A DNA stretch of 64,000 nt from CAIQQQ01 sp040399685 (GTDB taxonomy: Bacteria; Pseudomonadota; Alphaproteobacteria; Acetobacterales; Acetobacteraceae). Shown here piece after piece: positions 44,300 through 56,070 of the stretch. How positions within the stretch are numbered: the stretch's first letter is position 1; each line of letters begins with the position of its first letter. The notes under the pieces are model-generated. The model was not told where the DNA came from. It saw only the letters and a list, made by a program, of their open reading frames with translations, and searched no databases. Location: positions 1-64,000 of the forward strand of contig JBBART010000016.1 of the NCBI GenBank assembly GCA_040399685.1. Reading direction: 5' to 3'. The translations under genes and the position numbers were made by a program.

Positions 44300-45042
44300 T
44301 CAGGGCGGGCCGTATCTGAGCGATCCAGGTGGCGTGGCGTGCAGAGGGGTGTGTTGCGCGCTGATGACCTGTTTCAGATCGAAATCTCGGTCTGGCTGTT
44401 CACCGGTGTGCGCAGCTCATGTCGAAAATGCAGTGGTCCACCGTGTGCAATGCGTGTTCGGACGGGGTGATCGGGAGCTTTTCGAATCGTGCGAGTGCAA
44501 TCGCATGATTTCATCTCAAAAAGCCCATAGCCACTCGAATTTTTTCACAGCGCACTTTTTTGTCTTTTAAATGTAAATTTTTAACTTAAAGTTAATTGCT
44601 GGTTTGGAATGCCTCATAAGAAATTAATATATAGTTAATTTTTAATATGTGTAATAAAAATTTGAATTTCACTTTCAAATTAGAAAATAAAAAAATTTTT
44701 TTGGAAAATTTTTCAGAAAAATCTAAGTTTTTTATGAAATATTCCCGTCAAAATTTTGTGCAATAACAAAAATACAGAGCAAATATTGAATTTGTTCGAA
44801 CTTACAACAATTTTAAACCATTTTTGAACGATTTCTCTCGTATTTTTAGTGTTGATCGTAAAAATATACGATAGACTTTTCTGCCGTCTAGAAGCTAAAA
44901 TAGCGCAACTCGGTCCCCTCTCTGTTACATATGCGTCCCAAAAATTATCGCATTGTCGATAATTTGGACGATGTGGCGGTGAGGTGTCCGTCAGATCTGT
45001 TGGCCCCGGCTGTTCGTCGTGGTGCATGAGGAACCGAAGACG
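44300..45042. promoter_or_regulatory. AT-rich region upstream of the giant adhesin gene
   Basis: About 740 bases without a gene. From about 44510 to 44900 the sequence is very AT-rich with many A and T runs, in sharp contrast to the GC-rich surroundings; this predicts curved DNA and binding of nucleoid proteins. It contains perfect inverted repeats TTAACT-TAA-AGTTAA (44581-44595), ACGA-N6-TCGT (44828-44841), ATCGTA-N6-TACGAT (44855-44872) and AAATTATCG-N6-CGATAATTT (44942-44965). The last is 77 bases before the start codon. Three of them share a 6-base spacer and a TCG/CGA core. It probably contains the adhesin promoter and operator sites; no regulator is identified. Confidence 0.5.
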
Positions 45043-48000
45043 ATGACCGCGACGCCAACCATTGCCATTTCCGCCGCGTCTTCAAGTGCGCTTATTGGCT
45101 CTAGCCAGATCGTCAACGTCACGTTTTCAAACACAGCTGACCCGGCGGGCGCGAACGCCACGGGGTATGCGCCTTTTGTTGTCTTGAGCCTGGACAGCCT
45201 GGGTGCCACTGACAGCCTGGGCCATTCCAACCTTCAAACCGGCGCCGTCTTCGCGGGCGCCACGTTCCTCGGTACTGCGGTCGATTCGGTGGTCGCCACA
45301 TTTGACGCGAGCGGTGGTTACACCATTGCCAAAAGCAACGACGGCACCGGCCATCCGATCGTGCTGCACGGCATCGCGGGCAACCAGATAGTGCTGCTGA
45401 CGCTACCGTTCGGCAGCTTCACCGCCGGGCAGACGCCGGTCGATATTCAGGTTTCGCTGACCATCAACGCCGATGCCAAAGTGGGCGCGGCTCTGCCTGT
45501 CTCGGTGCAGGGTGGCTTCCTCTACGGCACGTCTGCCCTGGGTGACACCAACGCCAACCCGACCATCATCACCTCGGCCGCCACCATCAGTTTCGATCCG
45601 GCCGTGTTCACGGTCTCGTCGTCGTATTCCGGCCCGGAGAGTGAAATTGCGGCTGGTCCGTCCAATGCGCAGTCCTGGAAGGTGTTGGGCACGCTCGCAA
45701 ATGGCGCCACGATCAGCGAACTGACATTGATCGACAAGCTGCCGAACGGTGCGGTTCCCACCCAGGTAACGCTCGATGACGGCAACGGCCATCTCTATGT
45801 GTATGCGGTGGACACTGTTGCCGGCACGCTGACGGCCATCACGGCCGGCGCCCCGCCGATCGTTTCCAGCGCGTCCGGCGCTGGCCCATGGGTCTATTTC
45901 AACGCCGCCGCCAACACGATCGAGGCTGATTTCGGCGCCGTGACCGGCAGTGCGGCCGCCGGCCCGTCGATCTCGACCACGTTCTTCGTGGCAACCACGC
46001 AGAGCCTGGGCTCGGCGTCGCAGGCCAGCACCGCGGCGGGCGCTGATTTCCAGGTTGTCGACATGCTGCCGTATGGCGCGGTGGCGAACACCTTCACGAT
46101 CACCAGCGACAACGGCGCGTTCGTCTATAAATATGATGCGTCCCAGGCTCCGAATGCCACGCATGGCGTCTCGCTCGTGTCGCAGGGGAGCGGCACAACT
46201 GCGCCGACGATTTTGACCGGCCCAGGCGCTGTCGGGTTCAACTGGGTCTATTATGATGCGGCCAACGGCAAGATCGTCTCGAACTTCGACGGCATCGCGC
46301 CGGGCCATGTGGGCGCCATCGACGCGGAGTGGAGCGGCGGCGCCTATCAGCAGCCGGGCACGATCAGCCAGAATTTCGGTAGCGCCGCGTCCAACTCGCT
46401 CATGGTGGACCAGCTCAACGGCGGCACCACCACCTCCTCGTTCACGCTGACCAATGGCGGCCTCAGCTACGTCTATGACGTGGGTGCCGGTGGCGCGATC
46501 AGCTTTGATGCGGCCAAGAGCAGCGTGGGTGCACACGACATCGGTGTCGGCAACAGTGCCGCGTCAGTGTCCAGCATGGCCGGCGTCTATTACGATGCGG
46601 CCAATTATCGCATCTACGCCAATTTCGGCCCTGTTGCGGGCGGCACCTCTGCCAGCATCGCCGCGAATTTCAGCGGCGCCGAGACGGTCAACACTGCCTC
46701 CGGCAGCAGCTTTTCGCAGGCCAACAACGTATCAGGCACCGGTTCGTATCACTCGCACGCCTATGGCTCCGCGTCAGTCGCGGTGGTTCCGGCCGCGACG
46801 CCGGGCGTTGCGAGCAATATTCCCGGCGAGGACATCGTTACCGCCAAGGCGATTGCGCTGCAGAAAAGCGTTGTGGTCGCGGACAGCCTGGCCCCTGGCG
46901 GCCATCTGACCTGGACGCTGAACGGCGAGGTTTCCAACTACGCCGACATCACCAACATCGTCGTCACCGATACGCTGGGCGATGGCCAGCATTTCGACCG
47001 CGGCCTCAGCGACACCTTGGTGCCACGTTTGGTGGCCGTCTCCAACGGCGCGACCGTTTATGACGATGCCATCAATCCGGCCGATTATTCTTTTGTGCGC
47101 GATCCGATCACCGGTCTGACCACGATCAAGTTCAATATTTCCGACCAGCTGACGGCGGCGCTGAAGAACGCCGATCTGAACGGAGGGGCTGCGCCCAACG
47201 ACGAGCCGGCCGTGGCGGCGCCTGCTTCGTTCAAGATCGTGTTCACCAGCGTCATCGACGACGCATACGTGGCGCTGATCCCGGTGACGGCCTCCAACCC
47301 AACGCCTGACCAGAAGGTCGAGCAGGGCGACACGGTGGGCAACACTGTCAGCGTGAGCGGCAATCTGGTGAATGCATCGGCCAGCGTTGTGTCCGACGGT
47401 TCGCAGGCCAGCGTCACCATTCCGACCGGCGATGTCGTCAAGAGCATCTACCAGGTGAACGGCAAGGCCATGCGGCCGGCCAGCACATCCAGGCGGGTGA
47501 CGACGTTACCTACCGCCTGACCTACACGATGCCGATCACCCGTGCCGACAACGTGACCTTGCAGGACTTCCTGCCGCTGCCGGTGTTCAACGTCGATGCC
47601 ACCAACGGCGCCTCCGGCCAGTATGTGTTTGACGCCGCCGCTGCCGGCACCACGCCGGCCGATGGTGTGGTGACCTGGGCAGCCGGCGACACGTTCCACA
47701 CCACGGCGGATGGCCATGATCCGATCGTGACGGTGAACACCACCAACAACCAGGTGAAGTTCGACTTCGGCGCCATCGACAATGCGGCCGACTACACGCC
47801 CAAGACCATCGACCTGCTGTTCACCACCAAGGTACTGGACCAGCCTTATATCGACGATCTGAAGCTGACCAACCAAGTGACCGCACACGAGACGAACTCG
47901 TTCGGCGTTGTGTCGAGCGACAGTGCGATCGTGCAGGTGCTGCTGGGCCAGCCGGTTCTGAACGTCCAGAAGGCCGTCGTCGGCACCACCGGCGTGATCG

Positions 48001-51000
48001 CGGGCAGCGTCACCGGCACTATGGGGCCGGTGACGCTCGGCGCGCCCGGCACCGTGGGCAACACGCTCACCGCCACGCACGACATCACCAGCGCCGGCCT
48101 TGCCGCCACGCCGCTGTCAGATACGCTGAAGGACGCCCAGGGCGGCGATGTGGTGCGCTTTGCCATCACGGTGGAAAACACTGGCCACGGTCCGAACGGC
48201 GCCTATGACGTCGTGCTGCACGACCTGCTGCCGACCGGCTACGTCATCCCGTCCACCGGCCTGAACCTGACGGTGACCGACGGCAACGGCGTGGCCTTGC
48301 ACTATATCTATGTCGGTAGCGACAACAGCCTGTTCGGCGCCGACTACACCAAGGATGGCATCGAACTCATCAACACCGATGGCTCGTCTTCGCTGTCGGT
48401 CTACAATGCGACCTCTGGCACCAATATCGCCGTCATCACCTACGATCTCCAGCTTGAGACCAACATTCCCGAGCCGACTTACAGCCTCGTCAACAAGGCC
48501 GTGGTCACGAGCTATGCGGCGGTTGAGAGCGGTGTGAACTATGCCGCAGGCCCGCAGCCAGGCAATTTGACCGCGCAGACCACCGTCATCACCCGCCCTG
48601 TCACCGGCGTGAAGACGGTTATGGCCACCAGCGAAAGCATCACCGGCGCTGACAAGCTGAGTCTGAAGATCGGCGAACAGGTGACGTTCCAGGTCACAGA
48701 GACGCTAGGCGAGGGCACGCTGGGCAACGTGACGCTGAAGGACGTGCTGGACAACGCGTCCGGCCGCTTCACCTTCCTGTCCGGCGCCGTCACCCAGATC
48801 GGCGGCGGCCTGACGACCACGAACGGCGTGGGCGTGGGCACCGCGCTGACCGGCGTGATCGGCGGCACCAGCGCCAGCCTGGCCTTGGGCGACGTGGTGG
48901 TGAACACCAACGCGCTCGATGCTTCGGCCACCATCACCTACACCGTCACGGCGGCCTATGCGGGTTCCAACACGGCGAACCAGGGCGGCCAAAATCTGGT
49001 CAACAATGCCTCGGTGACCGCGAACGACCCGAACAGCAGCGGCACCATCACCACCGGCACCGCCAGCGTGGCACTGCGTTCCGTTGCGCCTGAACTTGTT
49101 TTGACCAAAACGGTGAAGGATCTGACCACGGGCAGCGCCTATGGCACCACGGCGTCGGTCAACGCGACCGATCAGGTGCAGTATCGCATTCATCTTGCCA
49201 ACGGGTCTGATGGCAATGCGGCCTCGGCGTTCAATATCGACATCAAGGATTTGCTGGCCAGCTATGGCACGGACGCGCTCGGCAACCCGAACGTGGTGTT
49301 CGATGTCGGGTCGGTGCATGTCACCGGCGGTGTGAACGCGCAGGTCGTCTCTGGCGATACTGCCGGCGACAGCATCATTGAAGTGATGGCCGACAGCCTG
49401 GCCGTCGGCGGCGGCATCGACATCACCTTCACCGGCGTTGTCTCGGCGCATGTGGTGTTCACCGCCAACATCCCGAACACCGCCACCTTCACCGCCGACA
49501 CGCTACCTGATACGGATAGCGCCAAGACCACTGCCGGCAACAACCGGGTGGTGAGCGGCACCGCCTCCGCCGATTTACTGGCCAATGCGCCGATCACCAC
49601 GAAGGTGATCTCCGCCTCGTCCGACGCCGCAACACTCGGGACCAAGTTGACGATCGGCGAGACCGCGACCTATTCGGTGACCGTCAATGTGCCGAAGGGT
49701 GATGACACCACGTTGACCGTGGTCGACAAGCTTCCGTCCGGGATGGGTTTCTTCCAGCTCAACAGCGGCTTCACGGCAACGGGCGTGACCTACACGGGTG
49801 TTTCGGCGACGAATGATCCGGTGGCCAACACGGTTTCCTATACGTTCACCGGCGTCCATGCAGCAGCCACCGGTGCCACCATCAAGATGTCGTTTGATGC
49901 CATCGTGCTGAACGTGCCGGCCAATGTCGACGGCGCAAGGCTGACCAACACCATCACCACCTTCAGCGATGGCAAGCAGGTGGACCAGCACACCGCCGGC
50001 GCCACCGTGACCTTGGGCACGCTGACCGGCCATGTCTGGCTCGACAAGAACGCCGATGGCGTGCAGGCGATCGGGACCGATGCCAACCTGGCCGGCATCA
50101 CGGTCACGTTGCTCGATGCCAATGGCGTGCCGAGCGGCAGGACCACCACCACGCTGTCTGACGGGTCCTACAGCTTCAAGAACCTCGTCAACGGCAGCTA
50201 TGCCGTGAAGGTGACGCCGCCGAGTGGTGACGCGTTCTCCCCGGTGGGGACAAATGTTGACAAGACTGTTGACAGCATCGTCAACCTGCAAGGCCAGACG
50301 GCGGCCGTGGCGGTGACGGCCGGCAACATCACACCGAACCAGAACGCGGCCATCTATGCGCCCGCCACGCTGGGCGACACGGTGTTCACCGACCAGAACG
50401 CCAACGGCATTCAGGACAGCGGCGATACCGGCATTGCCGGGTTGACGGTCACGCTGCTGGACGGCTTCGGCAATCCGACCGACGGCCTTGGTGGCACGAC
50501 CCCCACGACCACCGTGACCGATGCCAACGGCCATTACAGCTTCGGCAATTTGCGCCCGGGCGCTTACGAGGTGCAGTTCACCACACCTGCCGGCGATCAC
50601 TTCTCCCCGCAGGCGCAGGGCAGCAACCGTGCGGTGGACAGCAACCCGAACGCCGCCGGGCTCACCCCGTCGGTCACGCTGGTGTCTGGTCAGAACGACA
50701 CCAGCATTGATGCCGGAATCTATGCGCCCGTATCAGTGTCGGGCGTGGTGTTTGTCGACCTGAACGACAACGGCGTGAAGAACATCTACGACACGCCGGT
50801 GCGGGGCATTGAAGTCGATCTGCTGAAGAACGGCGTGGCCACTGGCGCGACCCTGCTGACCGACGCGAACGGCGCCTATAACTTTGGCGATCTGATCCCT
50901 GGCACCTATTCGGTCCAGGTGGTCAAGCCGGCCGTCGACACGTTCTCGCCGGTTGGCCATGACGTGGTGCCGGCGCTGAACAGCATCGTGAGCACAACCG

Positions 51001-54000
51001 GCACAACGTCTGCCGCCACGCTCACCTCCGGCCAGAACCTGACCGACCAGAACGCTGGCCTGTTCCCGCCGCAGCCGAAGCTTTCGATCGTCAAGACCGA
51101 ATCAATCACGACCGGCCAGGCGGGCGATATCGTCACCTACACCGTCACGGTGTCGGAGGCGGCCGGCGACGCGGTTTCGACTTTCAACATCAGCATCGCC
51201 GACCTGCTGGCACCGGGCGAGACGCTGGTTGCCCACAGCGAGACGGTCAGCGGCGGCTCGACCACCGGCGCGGGCGACACCATCGTGGAAGCCGGCACCG
51301 GCTTTACCGCGCATGTGAACCAGCTTCTGGCCGCCGACCAACCAGTGGTCGTCACCTACCAGGCGAAGCTGGCCGACAGCGTCTATAATGGCCAGACCAT
51401 CACCAACACCGCCCATCTTGGCTATGACAGCGCTCCCGCCGGCGGTCTCAGCTACACCGACACGGCCAGTGCCACGATGACGGCCCATCTGCAGGACCAG
51501 TTTGCCAAGTCGCTGGTCACCACATCGCAGAATGGCGGCAATGTCGTCATTACTGGTGAGACGGTGACGTTTGACCTGACAGTCACTCTGGCGCGCGGCA
51601 CGCAGGATCTGGTGCTGAAGGACGTGTTGCCCGCTGGTTTCACCGCCGTGTCGGCCAAGGTGGTCGCAGAAGGCAACGCCACCAGCAGCCTGCTGCATAT
51701 CGGCGACGTGGTGAGTGCGGTTGGCCCGGCGCTGTCGCTGGATTTCGGCACGGTGGTCAACCCGGGCAGCAGCACGACCGCGCCAGGCGATCAGATCGTG
51801 GTGGAGGTCACCGCGATTGTGGATGACAACGTGGCCAGCGGCACGCTGATCACCAATACCGGCACGCTCATCGCCACCACGCCGGGCGGTGCTGCGCAGG
51901 AGACAGATACGTCTTCCACCACAGTGAAGGTGATGCAGCCATCCAGAATCACGGGCTTCGTGTTCCTCGATGGCAACTGCAACGGCACCTATCATGTGGG
52001 CGACCCTGGTATCGCGGGCGTCACGGTTCGTCTGTTGGACGGCCAGGGCAATCCGACCGGCATTACCACAACTACGGACAGCTATGGCCATTACTCGTTC
52101 AACAGGCTGATCCCGGGCAAATACGAGGTTCAGGTCGTCAATCCGCAGGGTACCGATTTCTCTGACGAGGAACACGCCAGTGGGAATGCGCTGGTGGACA
52201 GCGACGTGAACCCAACCACCGGCGTCACGGATGTCATCACGCTCAGCGGTGGCGACACCTTTGCCGGCGCCAATGCCGGGTTGGAATTCAACGGCCATTT
52301 TGCTGGGGTCACCCCGAGTGAGATCGGCAACGGCATGTTCTTGTCCAACGACGACCATCAGGTTGTCGTTGGCAACGGCAACAACACGGTGATGTTCGGC
52401 GCCGGCGGCAACAACATCGTCATCCTTGACGGCAAGGGGCTCCCAAGCCTGGTCGAACTGAACGTTGGGACCACAACGAGCGCGGACATCGACATCGTGA
52501 CATCCTGCGGCCCCCTGTCGGCGCAAAGCCAGACGCGCGGTTCAGGCTACCTGTTCGCCGGCGACGGTGGGAGTTCCACGCTCAACGGCGGTCCTGGCAA
52601 CGCCTACATGATGGGCGCAGGCAGCAACGACCTGATCTTTGGCGGCACTGGCAACAACGTCATCATCGGCGGTGGCAGCACTGGCGTTGTCACGACTCTG
52701 AACGGCGCTGTCACGGGTTACACCGATGGTGACCGTCTGATCGCCAGTGGCCTCAGCACCGAGTTTCTCTACGAGAAGGGCGACGGGGTTGTGACGATTG
52801 ATGGTGGCTTGCGCGCGCAGGACCTGTTGAAGATCTCGGGCTACGGCAATGGCGCCCTCATCAAAGTGAGCGGTCAAGATGCGCTCTATTTTGGGGGAGA
52901 CGATCTGATCGTGTTCCATGGTTACGTGTCCATCTCCGGCGGTGTGGTTGCGAATGTCACTTACACAGCTGGCGTGATGGCGCCTGAAACAGTTGTTGTG
53001 TTCGGTGTCGATGGCTTGCCCACCATCGTGGCGGCCGGGGCTGCGGTGGTGCCGGTGGTGCCGGTTGCTGCTCCTGTCGTGCCCCCGGTTGTCGCCCCTG
53101 TCGTGCCTCCCGTTGTTACGCCGACCGTCTCTCCTGTCGTCCCGCCCGTGGTCACGTCCGTTGCGCCAAGCAGTCAGACTGTCGTGCTCCAGTCTTATGG
53201 CGCAACGTTCAACTGGCACACTGACCAGACTGGCGCGATCCTGGACACCATGGTGTCGGGCAGCCTCAGCAATGCCACCATTGCTGTCGGCGATGGCGCC
53301 AATCTCGTCACCGCCGGCGGATACGGCAACGTCATCACTGCGGGCAATGGCAACAACAGGATCGAGGGGGGCGAAGGCAACCAGAAGATCGTCGTCGGCA
53401 ACGGCAACAACACGATCGGAGGGGCCGGTTACACCAACGTCATCACGGCAGGCGGCGGCATGAACGTCATCAACGGCGGCGCCGGTGGAGCAATGGTGAC
53501 GGTCGGCGACGGCAACAACACAATCACGGCCGCCGGCTACTCCAACGTCATCACGGCGGGCAATGGCACCAACGTCATCAACGGCGGTGCCGGTGGGGCG
53601 AAGGTGACGGTTGGCAGCGGCGACGACACGATCACGGTCGCTGGCTACACCAACGTCATCATCGCAGGTGCCGGCAATCACACGGTCATCGCCGGTGAGG
53701 GGGAGAACACCGTCACACTCGGCACCGGAATCAACACGATCAGCGCCAACGGCTACAACAACCGCATCACCGTGGCGGATGGTCAGAACACCATCATAGC
53801 TGGCGCTGGCGGCGATGTTGTCGACCTCGGCGCCGGCAGCGACACCGTAACGCTTGCTGGCTGGAACAACCTGCTGATCGGCGGCATGGGGCATGCCGTG
53901 GTGAAGGGTGGGCTTGGCAACGTTTATCAGATCGAAGGCATTGGCCTGCTCGGTGGTGTGGACGTCCAGGACTTTGGCACCGCCAACAACGACGTGCTGG

Positions 54001-54203
54001 ATCTGTCCAGGCTGTTCACCGGCATAAGCCTGACGCCGTCCAATCTCGGCGGCTTCGTGGGAGTGTCCGGTTCGGGCAGTGATACGGCCGTGTCCGTTGA
54101 TGTGACCGGCGCTGGGCATTTTGCGCAGGTGGCCATGCTGCGCGGCGCCCAGGCGGCAACGCTGCAAGATCTGCAAAACCACGGCGCCATCCGCCTCAGC
54201 TAG
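45043..54203 (+). pseudogene. Giant SdrD-B/DUF11 repeat adhesin with C-terminal RTX-like roll, split by a frameshift
   Basis: One gene of about 3,050 codons in two frames: 45043-47520 and, in the next frame, from about 47463 to 54203. ATG 45043 follows GAGGA. There is no Sec leader. The first part is Ser/Thr/Ala-rich beta sequence. Next come DUF11-like domains (VVRFAITVENTGHGPNGAYD), then four SdrD-B domains (about 50018-50340, 50370-50730, 50737-51070, 51947-52290) with motifs such as DQNANGIQDSGDTGIAGLTV. An Asn/Gly-rich block (52356-52690), a Pro/Val linker (53035-53165), five exact 36-residue repeats (53319-53858) and a tail with NNDVLDLSRLFTG complete it. Leaderless start and glycine-rich C-terminus suggest type I secretion, yet no T1SS genes are adjacent. 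Frame 1 reads KSIYQVNG and then drifts to a TGA; frame 3 takes up at QGHAAGQHIQAGDDVTYRL, so one base is missing near 47463. Lesion or sequence error. Confidence 0.85.
53319..53939 (+). repeat. 108-bp in-frame tandem repeats encoding 36-residue units
   Basis: Five complete units start at 53319, 53427, 53535, 53643 and 53751, with a 27-residue partial unit from 53859. Each unit is four nonapeptide turns; for example the second is GYTNVITAG, GGMNVINGG, AGGAMVTVG and DGNNTITAA. The nonapeptide is like the RTX turn GGxGxDxUx but with Asn mostly in place of Asp. Units 2 and 3 are the most alike at DNA level. The units would build a parallel beta-roll, probably at the secreted C-terminus. Confidence 0.88.
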
Positions 54204-54230
54204 GCCATCGCGCCTTCGGTCGTGACTGCG

Positions 54231-54262
54231 AAACACCCCGGACATTGCCCCGGGGTGTTTTG
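54231..54262 (+). terminator. Rho-independent terminator after the adhesin gene
   Basis: A strong hairpin with arms AAACACCCCG (54231-54240) and CGGGGTGTTT (54251-54260), followed directly by further T and by TGCG, lies 27 bases after the adhesin TAG stop. It separates the adhesin from the peptide importer operon. Confidence 0.85.
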
Positions 54263-54322
54263 CGTTGAATGATCCGCATTCTGGCCATTGCTGCATTGCA
54301 GCTATGCGGTTAGCGTTTCAAC

Positions 54323-55240
54323 GTGATCAAATTTCTGTCCCGCCGAATCCTCCTCGCAATACTGGTCATGCTGACCGTCTTGACCATCAGCTTCACGCTG
54401 ACGCGGCTGTCTGGAGACGTGGCCGTTTCGATGGCAGGGCCACAGGCAAGCCAGCAGGACGTGGAGACGATCCGGCATGCCTATGGCCTGGACCGTCCGC
54501 TCTCGGCACAGTTCGCGGGCTGGGTGGCGGGCGTTGCCACGGGCGATCTGGGGCGATCCTATCTCTATCACGCTCCTGTGGCGGATCTGATCCGGGCACG
54601 CTTGCCGGTGACATTGACCTTGGGTTTAAGCGGTCTGGCGATCGCTCTTGGCGTGGCGTTGCCGCTGGGTATTCTGGCGGCGATGCACGAGGGTGCGGTG
54701 CTGGACCGCGCGATCATGATGGTGGCGGTGGTGGGGCAGGCGATGCCGAGTTTCTGGCTGGGCTTGCTGCTCGTGATATGGCTGGGCGTGAAATGGCAGC
54801 TGCTGCCGATTTCAGGCGTCGATAGCTGGGAGGGTTATATCCTTCCCGGCACAGTGCTGGCGTTTTCGGCAATCCCGGCCCTGATGCGGCTGACGCGCGG
54901 CGGGATGGTCGATGCGCTCGCCTCCGATTATGTGCGCACCGCACGCGCCAAGGGTCTCACGAAGGTGAGCGTGGTGCTGAAACATGCGGCGCGCAACGCG
55001 GCGATGCCGGTGGTGGCGGTGGCCGCGGTGCAGCTTGGGTTCATGCTCGGTGGGTCGATCGTCATTGAATCGGTGTTCGCCTTGAATGGCGTTGGCTATC
55101 TCGCCTGGGAATCGATCAGCAAGAACGACTTCCCGGTGGTGCAGGCGGTGGTGCTGTTCCTGGCCACCATCTACATCGCCCTCACGCTGTTCGCCGATTT
55201 GTTGAACGCGGTGCTCGACCCGCGGTTGCGGGTGTCATGA
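54323..55240 (+). CDS. Peptide/nickel-type ABC transporter permease, DppB-like
   Basis: A 305-residue permease starting at GTG 54323 with LSRRILLAILVMLTVLTISF, the N-terminal TM typical of DppB/OppB. The family features TLTLGLSGLAIALGVALPLG, ASDYVRTARAKGLTKVSVVL (coupling loop) and GVGYLAWESISKNDFPVVQA are clear. It overlaps the DppC-like gene by 4 bases and begins a four-gene operon. The transported compound may be a peptide, opine, glutathione or similar. Confidence 0.94.
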   Translation: MIKFLSRRILLAILVMLTVLTISFTLTRLSGDVAVSMAGPQASQQDVETIRHAYGLDRPLSAQFAGWVAGVATGDLGRSYLYHAPVADLIRARLPVTLTLGLSGLAIALGVALPLGILAAMHEGAVLDRAIMMVAVVGQAMPSFWLGLLLVIWLGVKWQLLPISGVDSWEGYILPGTVLAFSAIPALMRLTRGGMVDALASDYVRTARAKGLTKVSVVLKHAARNAAMPVVAVAAVQLGFMLGGSIVIESVFALNGVGYLAWESISKNDFPVVQAVVLFLATIYIALTLFADLLNAVLDPRLRVS

Positions 55241-56070
55241 TGCGGTTTCGCACCTTCTCCCTCGCACTTGGCGTGGCCATTGTCGGCGGCGTGGCGCTCA
55301 TTGCGCTGCTGGCGCCCTGGATCACGCCGCATGACCCGTTTCTGCAAAATCTGGAGGGGCGGATGATTCCGCCGCAATGGATGGAAGGCGGTCTTCCTGG
55401 TCATCTGTTCGGCACCGACCAGCTGGGCCGCGATTATTTCTCTCGCCTGCTCTATGGCGCTCGGATTTCGATGTTGATCGGCGTGCTGGTGGTGATCTGC
55501 TCGGGGCTGATCGGCACGACGCTGGGCGTGGTGGGCGGTTTCTTCGGCGGCAAGGTGGATGCGGTGGTGATGTTCATCATCACCTGCCGCTTGTCCATTC
55601 CGCTGATTTTGGTGGCGCTGACGGTGGTGTCGTTCGTTGGAAGCTCGCTGACCGTGGTGGTGTTCACTTTGGGGCTGCTGCTGTGGGAGCGCTTTGCCGT
55701 GGTGGCGCGCACCACCACCATGCAGGTGCGCAATCTGGACTACATCAGCGCCGCCTGGGCGTCTGGCTGCTCGCGTACGCATATCCTGCTGCGCGAGGTG
55801 CTGCCGAACATCCTGCATCATCTGATCGTGGTGGCCACGCTGGAGATGGCGCTGGCGATCCTGCTGGAGGCAGCACTCTCGTTCCTTGGGCTGGGCGTGC
55901 CGCCGCCGCTGCCGTCCTGGGGGCTGATGATCGCAGAGGCAAAGGATTACATGTTCTTCTCCCCCTGGGTGATCATGGTGCCAGGTGTGGCGTTGTTCGT
56001 GCTTGTGCTGGGAATCAATCTTCTGGGTGACGGCATGCGAGACAGATTGGGGGCCGCACGAGATGCATGA
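55237..56070 (+). CDS. Peptide/nickel-type ABC transporter permease, DppC-like
   Basis: A 277-residue permease. HLFGTDQLGRDYFSRLLYGA, the DppC/OppC hallmark, follows the first membrane segment, and the coupling loop is ISAAWASGCSRTHILLREVL. LEAALSFLGLGVPPPLPSWG near the end is also typical. It partners the DppB-like protein; the ATG overlaps its stop. Confidence 0.95.
   Translation: MMRFRTFSLALGVAIVGGVALIALLAPWITPHDPFLQNLEGRMIPPQWMEGGLPGHLFGTDQLGRDYFSRLLYGARISMLIGVLVVICSGLIGTTLGVVGGFFGGKVDAVVMFIITCRLSIPLILVALTVVSFVGSSLTVVVFTLGLLLWERFAVVARTTTMQVRNLDYISAAWASGCSRTHILLREVLPNILHHLIVVATLEMALAILLEAALSFLGLGVPPPLPSWGLMIAEAKDYMFFSPWVIMVPGVALFVLVLGINLLGDGMRDRLGAARDA

Noticed and set aside
47440..47500. 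Programmed ribosomal frameshift in the adhesin gene
   Set aside because: No X-XXY-YYZ slippery site near the change of frame; a missing base explains it more simply.
53319..53939. CRISPR-like or satellite repeat
   Set aside because: Units are in-frame coding repeats with divergent synonymous positions and no unique spacers.
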